Of a stretch of DNA of 64,000 nt, positions 8,946 through 18,797 are shown piece by piece (the stretch's first letter is position 1; each line of letters opens with the position of its first letter). The notes beneath the pieces are model-generated. The model was not told the origin of the DNA. It worked only from the letters and a program-made list of their open reading frames with translations, and searched no databases. A program made the translations under genes and the position numbers. The stretch is from Rachicladosporium sp. CCFEE 5018. Lineage: Eukaryota; Ascomycota; Dothideomycetes; Cladosporiales; Cladosporiaceae. Location: positions 1,769,497-1,833,496 of the forward strand of contig KZ111140.1 of the NCBI GenBank assembly GCA_002077045.2, in the 5' to 3' direction.

Positions 8946-11100
8946 TCAAAACTTCCCCTCCGCCGTCGCAACCCCAAACCTCTCCGCGATGACAACCCAC
9001 TCAGCAACCACAAGTGCCGTCCTCATGACCCCGGGATCACCCTTCTCCCCAAATCCCTTTTCAACCAAACCCCCAACCTTAGCCCAGTCCACGAAGCCCA
9101 GCTGCTCCACCTTCTCTTTCGTCATCAGTCCCTTCAACAGCTTATGCAACGGTCCATCTCTAGGCCAAGTCGTAGGCGCAGAGTAAGGATGCTTCTTCCG
9201 CTCGTACAACTCCCTCGTGATAAAAGGCTTAGCCGCCTCACGTAAGATCCACTTCTCGCTGAAGCGCTTCTCCTCGGGCATCCAGCGCAACTTCACAGAC
9301 GGAGGCAGGCCGTTGATGTACTCGGTCAGCTTATGATCGAGCAATGGCGTGCGAGCCTCGATGCTGTGAGCCATCTCTGTGCGGTCGCCGAGACAGGTGA
9401 GGAAGATATTGGCGAGGTGGCCTTTTGACCAGATGTACATGGCGGAATGCAGTGGGTGCCAGGAATTGAGGATCTTGGCGCGGACTGTGCCATCAGCGTT
9501 GTTGACAATGGTGCGCTGAGGTTCACAGAGGCCGTAAGCCTTGTCGGTCCATGGTGCGAAGACTCGAGGCAGGAAAGCTGCCATGGATGAGATGGTGGAG
9601 ATGTTGTTCAGCATCTTACGCGAAACGCTGGCGCCGCGGGCGGAAGTGTCTGCGCCGACTGAGTCGTAGTAGACTTTTGCTGCTGTCTCGGCGAGGTCGA
9701 ATTGCTTAAGGCGCTCAGGTTCGGACAGCGTGTTGTGGGCTTCGTAGGCATTATCAGGCTCGCGGAGGTAGTCGTCAAGGTACGATGGGTAGCCCGCGAA
9801 GTGCTCGTCTGCGCCCTCGCCCGTGAGGACGACCTTGTATCCACATTCTTGAGGTACTTCGGACAAGGCGAACTTGCCGACAAAGTTCAGGTCAGGGTTG
9901 TGATGTTCAGCGTGCCAGACTGCGTCTTCGAATCTTTCTGCGAGGGCGGCTTCATTCATGATCTTCTTTTCGTACTTCACGCCAAGCCAGTCTGCGGTGC
10001 GATTTGCGATTGAAGACTCATCGAAGCCGGAACCCTCGTCGAATGCGATGCTGAAGCAGCAGACGCGACTATTAGCCGGCTGTGATCCGAGTGCGACGCC
10101 TTCGGTCTTGACGAGATGCGTGACCATGCCGGCGATGACCGAAGAGTCGATGCCACCAGACAGGTAGATACCGATCGGCACATCTGCCCTCAAGCGCAAC
10201 CGAATGGCGTCTAACAGCTTCTCCCTCACACCTTGGATCAGCTCCTCAGGGGTACGCGGGTCCGGTAGATTCTTGTCAGGATATGTCATATCCCAGTACT
10301 GCCTCTGCTCCACATGTCCAAAGGCTGTGCAAGTCAGATAGTGCCCTGGGCGGATCTTGCCGACGCCTGCAAAGATCGTCCGCTCGTCGTGGTTCCACCC
10401 TGCATCCTTCAGACTTCTGACGTCCCATCCCGGCTTCCAGCCAAGCGGAAGGAACGCCTTCATCTCAGCTGCAATGAGCATGCGTTTGCCACCCTTGCCA
10501 TCCGGCTGAACAGTCCAGAATAGCGGCTTGATCCCGTAACGATCACGGGCGGCGATAAAGATCTGTTGCTCCTCATCATACAACACGACCGCGAACTCCC
10601 CACGCAGATAGTGCACAAAGTTGAGGCCATGATGGAGGTACAGGGCAATCACGATTTCGCTGTCGCTGCGACTGCTGAAGACGTAGTCGGTCGTTGACTC
10701 GATCTCCCTGCGAATGCGGTCATAGTCGTAAAATTCGCCATTGACAACAGTATGGATCTTCTTGGCTGGAGAGTGAAAGGGTTGCGCGCCATCGGGGCTC
10801 AGGTCGTTGATGGCGAGGCGGACGTGGCCTAGGGCTACAAGGAAATGATGTTAGTTCTGTCAATGCTTAGAGGTGGAACAGGACGTATACCAGAGTACCA
10901 ACTCTGTTGTCGTCGCTGAGCCAATGGCCGCGGGCATCTGGACCGCGATGCTGAATCTTGTCGAGAGACTCATTGAGCTCCGTGACGATCTTCTTGCGCT
11001 CGAGGGTGTGCGTGTCGCCGTTGGTATGGATATGGCCGTTCGCCTGATGATAGGTGGTGTCGTGGCCGCGTAGGGCTAGGATGCAGGAGATGCCGCACAT
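8946..11100 (-). CDS. Asparagine synthetase (glutamine-hydrolysing)
   Basis: Two exons (10899-11100 and 8946-10834) with a 64-bp intron in phase encode about 696 aa. The ATG at 11098-11100 gives MCGISCIL, so removal of Met exposes the Cys nucleophile of the class-II glutaminase domain. HRGPDARGHW and VNGEFYDYD follow. The C-terminal synthetase domain has the ATP-pyrophosphatase loop LSGGIDSSVIAG and the later LTGEGADEHFAGY and HSIEARTPLLDH motifs. The enzyme makes asparagine from aspartate, glutamine and ATP in the cytosol. Its length is nearer bacterial AsnB-type enzymes than the ~570-residue yeast Asn1/Asn2, so it may be a second type of fungal asparagine synthetase. Copy B differs at about 12 of the 568 residues compared. 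Confidence 0.93.
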
Positions 11101-11810
11101 GGTGGCGATAACGTCCTCGGTGTTGCTGCTGCGTAGGATGCGATGATAGGTATAGTGATGTGTCGAGGTGTTGTGGTAGTGAACCAGCGAAAGTCCCAAC
11201 TCAAAGTCCTCAAGCACGCAACCCTCCCAGTGGTAGCAATATCAACACTCCCAGCGTGCCTGCAAGTCGATAGGAAGGCGAAGCCACTCAGGTCCCGTAT
11301 GGTCACCGCAACTTCCAGTACCAACTTCTCATCATTCTACTCGTGCCGCTTAAGATATACATCCCACTTATCGATGTCAGTGATGTGGTAAAGATAAGAT
11401 TGCCGCTTTCAAGGCATCAAATACCTCAATGGCCGGCAACTAGTGAGACTAGTTCGAAAGACGTGACGTTCAAAAAGCAGGACCCGCCCCCACGTCTGCG
11501 GGTTTGTGACAAGCTCGACGGCTCAACCGGGCACATGGCAAAGCTTCGATCGCCTATCGCGTTGCCATGCCTGTTTTGGGATGGATGGCAGGGGATTGCG
11601 TGATAAAACTGGGCCTGATCGATCACGCATGGCATCGGACGGATGACAAGGATCTCGGGATGCGGTGAGAGGAGTTCGACTCTTGACTACATACCTATCG
11701 CTAACATGTGGTAAAGTAGTGATACAATGAATACATGAGACGCCTTTCCCGTCTAGAACGCCGTCAGAGGAGCAACCGACTCCCGTTCTCTGACCAGGTG
11801 AAAAGGCTCT
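11101..11810. other. Intergenic between asparagine synthetase and the Bax-inhibitor gene
   Basis: This is the 5' flank of asparagine synthetase and the 3' flank of the next minus-strand gene. No coding sequence supported. The first ~34 bp upstream of the synthetase ATG do not match copy B, while sequence further out does. Confidence 0.5.
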
Positions 11811-12842
11811 CTACTTCCTCCGCTGCTGCATGCTCAAGATCTGCACCATCCTTACGAAGATATTGATGAAGTCGAGCTCCAGGCTAATGCTCTCATTGAC
11901 CACATCCTTCGACCGGTACCCTGCCTGTGCTTGTCGTGCGTGTGCGAGGATCTTCTGCACGTCATACAGCGTGAAGCCACAAAATACTGCCAGCCCACCG
12001 TATAGCCAAAGGTTCTGCGTGAAAGCCAGCGACCTCACAGCCGTCACAGGAAGAACCAGCGGCGCAAGTCCAGAGAGTGCTACTACGGCCACGCCAGCCA
12101 GCAGAGGTGCTCCGAGGTATAGGTACTTTTCCTGCTTCGCTGTGGCGCCAACGAACGCAATGGAGCCCATGACGCCCACTGTGTACAGACCGGCTCGTGC
12201 GAGTATAGCAGGCGAGAAGAACAGCATCGGGCTCAGCAGCGCTGCTTGTGTGAGGTTGAAAGCCGTCCATGCCGAGTATTTCACCAGGTAGTTCTCTGGT
12301 CTCGTGTTGTAGCAGATCATCATGCTCCCGATGCTGCCCACCAGTCCGATACCCAGCACAAGCCACGGGTTGGCAGCCATAAGCCTATAGCTCCATCCGT
12401 TTGTGTGTAGTGCCCGCGCCGCAATTCCAATGATCCCCACACCCAGTCCAGTGTGCAAAAATGTGTCATTCAGGTACTCGCGCTCATATGCTGGCATCCC
12501 GCCATCTTCCCGGGTCTCGCGGTTGAAGATCAGATTCAAAGCTAGAATCGAGCCGCCGAAGATCGCGCCACCGTAAATAAGGCGTTGGGTCAGGTTGCCC
12601 TGCTGGAGAGGATTTACGGGGGCTTGAGTTTGATATGTCCGTCGCGATGACTGGCGAAATGCGCTTTGGAAAGCATTCTGAGTTGTGAGGGTTCGCAAGG
12701 GAGCGATGGACTGTTTCGAGATGGCTTGCTGTACAGGTGCTTGCGCTTGGGTCTGAAAGCTCCGAATGGCGGACTGCGCAAGCTTGGGGGCCTGTTTGAC
12801 GGCGGAGGCGAGGGCGAAGGGTCGCCTTAGAATGAACGCCAT
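11811..12842 (-). CDS. Mitochondrial Bax-inhibitor-1 family membrane protein (GHITM/TMBIM5-like)
   Basis: A single exon encodes 343 aa from ATG 12840-12842. The frame continues upstream, but only to a TTG. The first ~100 residues (MAFILRRPFALASAVKQ...) are basic and Ser/Gln/Thr-rich, as in a mitochondrial presequence. The rest has about seven hydrophobic segments, including LMAANPWLVLGIGLVGSIG and NLWLYGGLAVFCGFTLYD. It ends with the family's conserved acidic C-terminal region (NESISLELDFINIFVRMVQIL). The animal homologue is an inner-membrane protein linked to cristae and Ca2+/H+ exchange; the fungal role is not settled. Five of the six differences from copy B lie in the presequence. Confidence 0.88.
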   Translation of the reverse strand: MAFILRRPFALASAVKQAPKLAQSAIRSFQTQAQAPVQQAISKQSIAPLRTLTTQNAFQSAFRQSSRRTYQTQAPVNPLQQGNLTQRLIYGGAIFGGSILALNLIFNRETREDGGMPAYEREYLNDTFLHTGLGVGIIGIAARALHTNGWSYRLMAANPWLVLGIGLVGSIGSMMICYNTRPENYLVKYSAWTAFNLTQAALLSPMLFFSPAILARAGLYTVGVMGSIAFVGATAKQEKYLYLGAPLLAGVAVVALSGLAPLVLPVTAVRSLAFTQNLWLYGGLAVFCGFTLYDVQKILAHARQAQAGYRSKDVVNESISLELDFINIFVRMVQILSMQQRRK

Positions 12843-13428
12843 GATGAAGGTGTGTCGCAGTGTGTGTACGAGTCTCAATCGAGCTGTAGGTGAGTTGTGT
12901 GATGGCAAAGGCCACGATACTCACGTCACCTTCAAGTCACACGGAAGTGGCGGGTTGCGAGCCGAACGAAGATCATCGAAGATGCCAAGACTTCGATCAT
13001 TCACTTCATGTTCCATCTGGTCTCGCTTCATCACACCTGGCTTATTTTACACCATGCATGATACTGATGTTTTCATCACTTGCGCCCAGTACCAGGTCTA
13101 GGTGCCACAGCTTCGAAGAGCACACGCCATAGCCGATGATTCGCCGTCCCTGATCTCCTCGGCCATCGATCACCCGGCCATGGTTTGCGGGGCTTTGGCA
13201 TCTGGCGGGGCAATGCAGCTTCAAGAGTCAATGTCTTTACGCGTGAGGATATTCTGACGGACGCGGATATGACTGGTCCTCGAGCAGTTTAGGGTCTGCC
13301 GTTAAGTCTGCTCCCTTCATTGCCTTACTTTCTTTTCTGTCTTGCAAAAGTCTTACCTTTGATCACCTTCACATTTCTTTCAAACTCCCGCCTACTTGCG
13401 AATCGCTCCTGCACAAACCATAGCGATC
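12843..13428. promoter_or_regulatory. Divergent promoter region between the Bax-inhibitor gene and dihydroxyacid dehydratase
   Basis: About 590 bp between divergent start codons, presumably holding both promoters. The last ~120 bp before the dehydratase ATG are pyrimidine-rich (CTCCCTTCATTGCC...TTTCTTTCAAACTCCC), common just upstream of fungal start sites. No specific factor site is claimed. Confidence 0.4.
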
Positions 13429-15336
13429 ATGGATCCCTCCAATCTCGAAAAGCAGCGCGAACCAGAGACTGCCCGCTACCTTGACTTCCCAAACTCCAAG
13501 CCTGGTTCTGGCCTAAACAAGTTCTCCTCCACTCTGACCCGCGAACATGACTTCCCTGCTGCCCAAGCAATGCTCTACGCCGCCGGCGTACCCAATCGCG
13601 AAGTGCTTAAGACGTACCCACATGTCGGTATAGCCTCAGTCTGGTGGGAGGGCAATCCTTGCAACACCCATCTGCTTGATCTCGGAAAGGAGGTGAAGCG
13701 ATGCGTGGAGAAGCAGAACATGCTGGCGTGGCAGTACAACACTGTGGGTGTCAGTGATGGGATTACGATGGGTGGAGAGGGCATGCGATTCAGTCTACAA
13801 ACTAGGGAGATCATTGCAGACAGTATCGAGACTGTCACTTGTGCACAGTTCCATGATGCCTGTGTGACTATTCCGGGTTGTGACAAGAATATGCCAGGGT
13901 GTGAGTGATTCGAACGTGGATCAGCAGTGAAGTGGAGAACTGATGAACGTGATAGGCGTGATGGGTATGGCACGGCACAACCGCCCAAGCTTGATGATCT
14001 GTAAGTGCAGTCGTGATGATCTGCTCTAGGTGCTCTTCTCTGACAACGAGATACAGACGGCGGCACGATACAACCCGGCTTCTCCAAGCTCTTGCAAAAG
14101 CCCATCAACATCACCACTGCTCTCGAGGCACACGGTGCATTTATCTACGATACCCTCAAGAATCCCAATGACCCCTCTCAGACGAAAGATGCCATTTTGA
14201 CAGACATCGAGCAAACAGCCTGCCCCGGCTCTGGAGCCTGCGGCGGCATGTTCACCGCGAATACAATGGCAATGATGATTGAGACTCTCGGCTTGTCTCT
14301 CCCTGGCTCTTCAAGCACCCCAGCGACATCTCCGGCCAAGATGCGGGAATGTCAGAAAGCTGCAGAGGCGATCAAGATCTGCATGGAACGCCAGATTCTG
14401 CCTCGACATTGCCTCACAAAACAGTCGTTCGAGAATGCCTTAGTCATGATGATGGCGCTGGGCGGCTCGACGAACGGAGTGCTACACACACTCGCCATGG
14501 CCACTACAGCCGAAGTACCTCTAACGCTAGCAGACTTCCAACGAGTGAGCGACAAAATCCCGTTCATAGCCGATATGGCGCCCAGCGGCAAGCACTTGAT
14601 GGCAGATCTCTACGACATCGGCGGAATCCCGTCTGTGCAGAAAATGCTAATTGCCGCTGGACTGCTAGACGGCAGCACAATCACCATCACTGGCAACACT
14701 TTGGCGCAGAACGTCGAGTCCTGGCCTTCGTTGGCGCCGGAACAGACGATCATCCGTCCACTCTCGAACCCCATCAAGCCCACTGGACACATTGAGATTC
14801 TTCACGGCAACCTCGCGCCTCGCGGCGCAGTCGCGAAGATTACTGGAAAGGAGGGACTGAAGTTCACAGGCAAGGCTCGCGTGTTCAATAAGGAGCACGA
14901 GCTCGACGCCGCGCTTGCCTCTGGTCTCATTCCAAGGACGGAGAACCTGGTCCTGGTAGTGCGCTACGAAGGACCCAAAGGCGGTCCTGGTATGCCGGAG
15001 CAGCTCAAAGCAAGCGCGTCGATCATGGGCGCAGGGCTGAAGAACCTCGCGCTTATCACAGATGGGCGGTATAGTGGAGCGTCTCATGGCTTCATCGTAG
15101 GACACATATGCCCAGAAGCTAGCGTGGGTGGGCCCATCGCAGTGGTACAGGAAGGAGATGTGATCACGATCGATGCGGAGACGAAGCGGATTGACATGGA
15201 TGTCAGCGAAGAAGAAGTGGCGAGGAGGTTAAAGGAGTGGAAGCCGCCTGCAAGAGTGGTGACGAGAGGTGTGCTGGCGAAGTACGCGGCGCTTGTGGGG
15301 GAAGCGAGTCAGGGTGCTGTGACCGATCTGTTCTGA
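13429..15336 (+). CDS. ILV3: Dihydroxyacid dehydratase
   Basis: Exons 13429-13900, 13956-14000 and 14057-15336 join in phase to give 598 aa. The introns were placed by the conserved text CDKNMPG-C-VMGMARHNRPSLMI-Y-GGTIQPG. The enzyme dehydrates dihydroxy-isovalerate and dihydroxy-methylvalerate in valine and isoleucine synthesis and needs an Fe-S cluster. Its three cysteine motifs are present (GNPCNTHL, GCDKNMPGC, CPGSGACGGMF). GRYSGASHGF holds the serine expected at the active site. The N-terminus (MDPSNLEKQREPE...) does not look like a mitochondrial presequence, unlike typical Ilv3, so it may be one of the extra fungal paralogues. Copy B has the same gene structure with about five substitutions. 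Confidence 0.92.
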
Positions 15337-15393
15337 AGTGCTTCAACTTGATCTGTACATATTGCTTGATCAATCAGACATGGAAGTTCGGTC

Positions 15394-16383
15394 TCACAGC
15401 TTCCCGCTTGTCGCTGCGCCCAAGTGCTTCGTCATGAAAGCATACATGCCCTCCATATCTTCCTGCTCATTGAAGACATCGAACAAGTGATCCTTGCCTC
15501 GAAGTCTCTCGTACTGAATGTTTACCCCTTCGCCAACGCAAACGCCCACGACCTCATCCGCCTGATCGACTCCCACAGCTCTGTCAACATCGCCGTGCAC
15601 CACATACGTAGGCGGAAGGCCGTGTGCTGCAATGCTCTTCGCCACACGCCATTTGTCGTTCTCGGGATCCCGGTAGCTGTCCTCGCCAATGTTGAGATGT
15701 AAGAGCTCAGCAAGATTAGCAGCTGCAAGCATGTATCCGTACATCTTATTCCTTGCGCTATCAGGTGGGTTGTTGGCTACGATCTCGCCTTTAGGGTCTC
15801 GAAAAGCAGCCGGGAGTTCGGCTTCATTGCCCTCCTCCAGCATGGCTTTTAGAGCTTCCTTGGGAGGAGTGGAAGAGACTGCACCACCATCGCGGAACAG
15901 AGGTGCAGGCTGGGGTGTTGTAAAGAAGTAGCCGAGCGGATCAGTGATTGGATATATCGGCAGGATGACATTGGGCTTCGGATCTACGTGGAGACCTGCG
16001 AGGAAAGCGAGGTAGCCGCCTGCTGAGCTGCCAGAGACTGCTAAGCGGGATGTGTCAATCTTGGCAGAGGCATCAATATGCTTGACAAGTCCATCCGAGC
16101 TTCGGATGAAGGCGATGCAGTCTTTGACGTCTTCAAAGATGTCTTGCACGCCAACCTGGGGCGCAAGGCGGTAGTCGGCACTGATGAGGGCGATGTTGTA
16201 CTTTGAGATGCTGCGAAGGAAGTGAGGTGGGACTTTGCTACGATGACCTTGGAGAAGCCCACCTCCGTGAAACCAAAGGAGGACTGGTGGAGGTGAGATT
16301 GCTTGTTCGGGTACGTAAATGTCGAAAGGTATGTCGAGCTTCCCGACGGTTTTGTAGGTGATCGTGGTCGCCTGAGGTGCCAT
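15394..16383 (-). CDS. Alpha/beta hydrolase (esterase/lipase, HSL-like)
   Basis: A single exon of 329 aa from ATG 16381-16383; the frame continues upstream but only to a TTG. Near the N-terminus WFHGGGLLQGH supplies the HGGG oxyanion motif. SGSSAGGYLA holds the nucleophile Ser of GxSxG. HGDVDRAVGVDQA and GKDHLFDVF supply the acid and histidine positions. This is the layout of the hormone-sensitive-lipase/arylesterase group of alpha/beta hydrolases. No signal peptide is seen, so it is probably cytosolic. The natural substrate cannot be read from sequence. It is convergent with the dehydratase, whose stop is only 57 bp away. Confidence 0.85.
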   Translation of the reverse strand: MAPQATTITYKTVGKLDIPFDIYVPEQAISPPPVLLWFHGGGLLQGHRSKVPPHFLRSISKYNIALISADYRLAPQVGVQDIFEDVKDCIAFIRSSDGLVKHIDASAKIDTSRLAVSGSSAGGYLAFLAGLHVDPKPNVILPIYPITDPLGYFFTTPQPAPLFRDGGAVSSTPPKEALKAMLEEGNEAELPAAFRDPKGEIVANNPPDSARNKMYGYMLAAANLAELLHLNIGEDSYRDPENDKWRVAKSIAAHGLPPTYVVHGDVDRAVGVDQADEVVGVCVGEGVNIQYERLRGKDHLFDVFNEQEDMEGMYAFMTKHLGAATSGKL

Positions 16384-16964
16384 GCTCGGCTTCACTGACT
16401 GTGATCGGGGCTGTGTAGAATTGCCGGGGGTGCAGCTTAAAGGGAACTTGATAGCTCTCTTCTCAGAGAATGTTGGTGTTGAAAGGACAGCTTCGAGCTC
16501 TTGCGGACCCAAGTGGCTGATCTCTTGACGTCACATCTCAAGCTCTTTGCCGATCTGGACAGTGGTACACCACAGAATTAGACAGCATCAAGACTTGTGA
16601 GATGTGTCGTTGAGAGTCCATGGAGTATCGCAATCTAGTGTTCTGCTCAACTAAGACAGGACATTGGCACTTCCGGTCGACGTAAGCTGAAGAATACCAA
16701 AGTGCAGTTCCTTGGAACAGCTGATTCTTCCTGTCAATGGAACATGGCGCGTCCGATCGCTTCGGTCCATGTGTCGCTTGTGCAATACTTGTGTAGGCAA
16801 TAGGCTGTCCGCCAGGCGGTAGGTCACGCCAGTCAGTAGTGATCCATCGTATCGCGTGATACGACAGAGTAGTGTCCGACAGCCGCGGAATACTCCAGCC
16901 ATACTAGGCCCAGGTCGTCAAGGAGGCCCGCTAATACGAGCTTCACAAGCTGGCAGCATGCCTA
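16384..16964. other. Intergenic, nothing identified
   Basis: About 580 bp upstream of the hydrolase and downstream of the MoaD-like gene. Only short unconserved frames. Copy B is clearly similar but with many substitutions. Confidence 0.5.
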
Positions 16965-17258
16965 TCAGCCAGAGCTCACTGGTGGGATGACGGCTACTTC
17001 GTCCCCAGCAGCGACCAAAAGGCCGTCGTTGTCCTTGTCGGCTTCTTCTTCGAGATCGACGTAGTCCAGATTGACAGTAATCGCACAGCTGACCAGTATT
17101 TTCGACTTGATGCCCGGGTAGCGTTCTTCAAGTGTGTCTGAGAGTTGACTGATATGGAATGGCGTTGGCAAGTGATCATACTGCTTCTTGGTGTAAGAGG
17201 TGGCCGCCGCGAAGTACAGGACTGTGCAATGATCGGCAGGGGGCTTCGGAACAGACAT
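16965..17258 (-). CDS. Molybdopterin synthase small subunit (MoaD/MOCS2A-like sulfur carrier)
   Basis: A 97-residue beta-grasp protein starting MSVPKPPADHCTVLYFAAATSYT. It contains VNLDYVDL, then GDEVAVIPPVSSG at the very C-terminus. A short protein ending in GDEVA.IPPVS.G is the signature of the MoaD/MOCS2A family. Its C-terminal glycine is thiocarboxylated and gives sulfur to molybdopterin precursor, the route to nitrate reductase and xanthine dehydrogenase cofactor. Here the end is Ser-Gly, not the Gly-Gly of many homologues, in both copies, so it is not a sequencing slip. URM1 is the main alternative; its C-terminus and length fit less well. Confidence 0.8.
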   Translation of the reverse strand: MSVPKPPADHCTVLYFAAATSYTKKQYDHLPTPFHISQLSDTLEERYPGIKSKILVSCAITVNLDYVDLEEEADKDNDGLLVAAGDEVAVIPPVSSG

Positions 17259-17758
17259 TATCGAATGTCTTGGACCTAGCGTGATCTACGCTGCGTAGCT
17301 CTTGCTATCATACGCTACTGACGAGCTCGCGAGCTGAATGATAGAGGTGCCACCGACTGGAAGCTCGGCAATTTTCCTTGTCGGGTGGTCGCTTTGCTGA
17401 GTTCCGTATTTTACATTCCAAGAGGCGTGATAGGCATTGTCGGTAGGTCCAAGAGAATTCTTAGGAAGAAATAGTGGCCTAGCCAGCGGCATGGAAAGTC
17501 GATGTCTTCGAAAGATGAAGACCTGCAAGAGATGGCGTGCTGACTAATGCATACGTCGGCAACCCCCTGAACGTGGTTCAGATCATCATACCTTTTCCTA
17601 CATTGAGTGCACATTTCCAGTACTTTTGCTTTCGTGGCTAAGAAGTGACTGCGTGAAGCATTTTCTTGTTTTCATCGCAGCGGTACCCCAAGCTCTCGTG
17701 CCTTGCCCTGCGCTGTGCACCGAGTCGGCGAGAATGCAGCTCAGCCTCGAAGAGTTGC
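17259..17758. other. Intergenic; empty insertion site of the copy-B MITE at 17545-17546
   Basis: No gene. The TA at 17545-17546 within CTGACTAATGCAT is the uninterrupted site where copy B carries a 279-bp inverted-repeat element between duplicated TA dinucleotides. Confidence 0.75.
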
Positions 17759-18276
17759 ATGTGCGATACTGAATGGGCGCCACAAGAGCTGTTCGTTGAC
17801 AATACTCACCCTTTGCCGTACGCTTTTTCGCTAGCCCGCTGCATCTTGCTTGCCATGAAAGCCATACTGAGGTAGTTCGCTTGCTGATCAAGCACGGCGC
17901 GGATGTCACATTGACGTTGCCGAGGGAAGGGAGTGCCTTTATCTTTACTGCCACCGCTGTCGTCCTGGAAACCCTTTTGCTAGGCAAAGAGCTATTGGCC
18001 ATACTCACGCTCTTACTTGACAATGGCGCAGAGTTTGCAGCGAATTGTGCAGGCTCTCCCAATTTTCTGATAAAGGCTGAAACACACTTGGAAAGTGCGG
18101 CCGTGATGTATTTGCTACTGTCTCGCCGAAAGCTGACTTTGCCAGCGTGGTCGCCCGCTGTTGCCGCACAATCGATTCAAGCCAATCTGCCTGCCATTCA
18201 GTCCCTTCGCTTACGGACCGTGGACAGATCGCATCTCCGCACAGCGATACTTGACGTGGCTTCGAACCTGGGCTGA
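17759..18276 (+). pseudogene. Ankyrin-repeat protein, frameshifted (copy A)
   Basis: The translation holds an ankyrin repeat (SPLHLACHESHTEVVRLL followed by IKHGADVT). The 5' part, from ATG 17759, is in a different frame because copy A reads CGTACGCTTTTTC where copy B reads CGTACGGCTTTTTC, a 1-bp deletion near 17821. Downstream, copy A stays open to the stop at 18274-18276, while copy B breaks there. Neither copy encodes the full protein. A functional ancestor with at least two ankyrin units is likely. No partner or role is visible. Confidence 0.65.
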
Positions 18277-18797
18277 GGATACAGAACATCCATTCGGAAA
18301 TTATCAATTCACATATCCTTGCTGGTTCAGTGCTCGAAGCCCGTCTACACCTGTCGGTGCACTCGAGACAACGACCTTGCACTGCTCTGAAGCCAGCCTG
18401 CTCTTTTAGCACGACGCATGCATATTTCGGATTTTACTTGAGCGGTACAGATCAAAGAAACGATTCAGCCGCGTAGACAGTCACGCGACTGACACAGGAC
18501 GCGAACCACTCGAAGCTTGCTCACGGTCGGCACTGCTCGTGTACACTGCGCTGCAATAACGGATAGCTATTGATGCTACCTGTGAGAGCGTCTAGAGGAA
18601 ACAATACTCTCCGATAGCGTGTATACGAGATTCCAACTTCTGGCGCTGCATATATCGGCTTTCTCCATCGCATTGGAACACTGAGCGGTTCGATTTTTCT
18701 GTTTCTCGCGTGGCAGTGAATTGACAGTATACACGTCTAGAGAGCAACTTGGCTTGTAACGATTGTGGTCTGTGATCACCCGATCCCGGACAGTACT
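18277..18797. other. Intergenic, nothing identified
   Basis: About 520 bp between the ankyrin pseudogene and the 3' end of the methyltransferase. No frame conserved between the copies. Confidence 0.5.

Noticed and set aside
12843..12908. N-terminal extension of the Bax-inhibitor protein from 12908
   Set aside because: The codon there is TTG, not ATG. The ATG at 12840-12842 begins a good mitochondrial presequence.
16384..16512. N-terminal extension of the alpha/beta hydrolase from 16512
   Set aside because: Begins with TTG, and copy B shows no similarity upstream of the common ATG.
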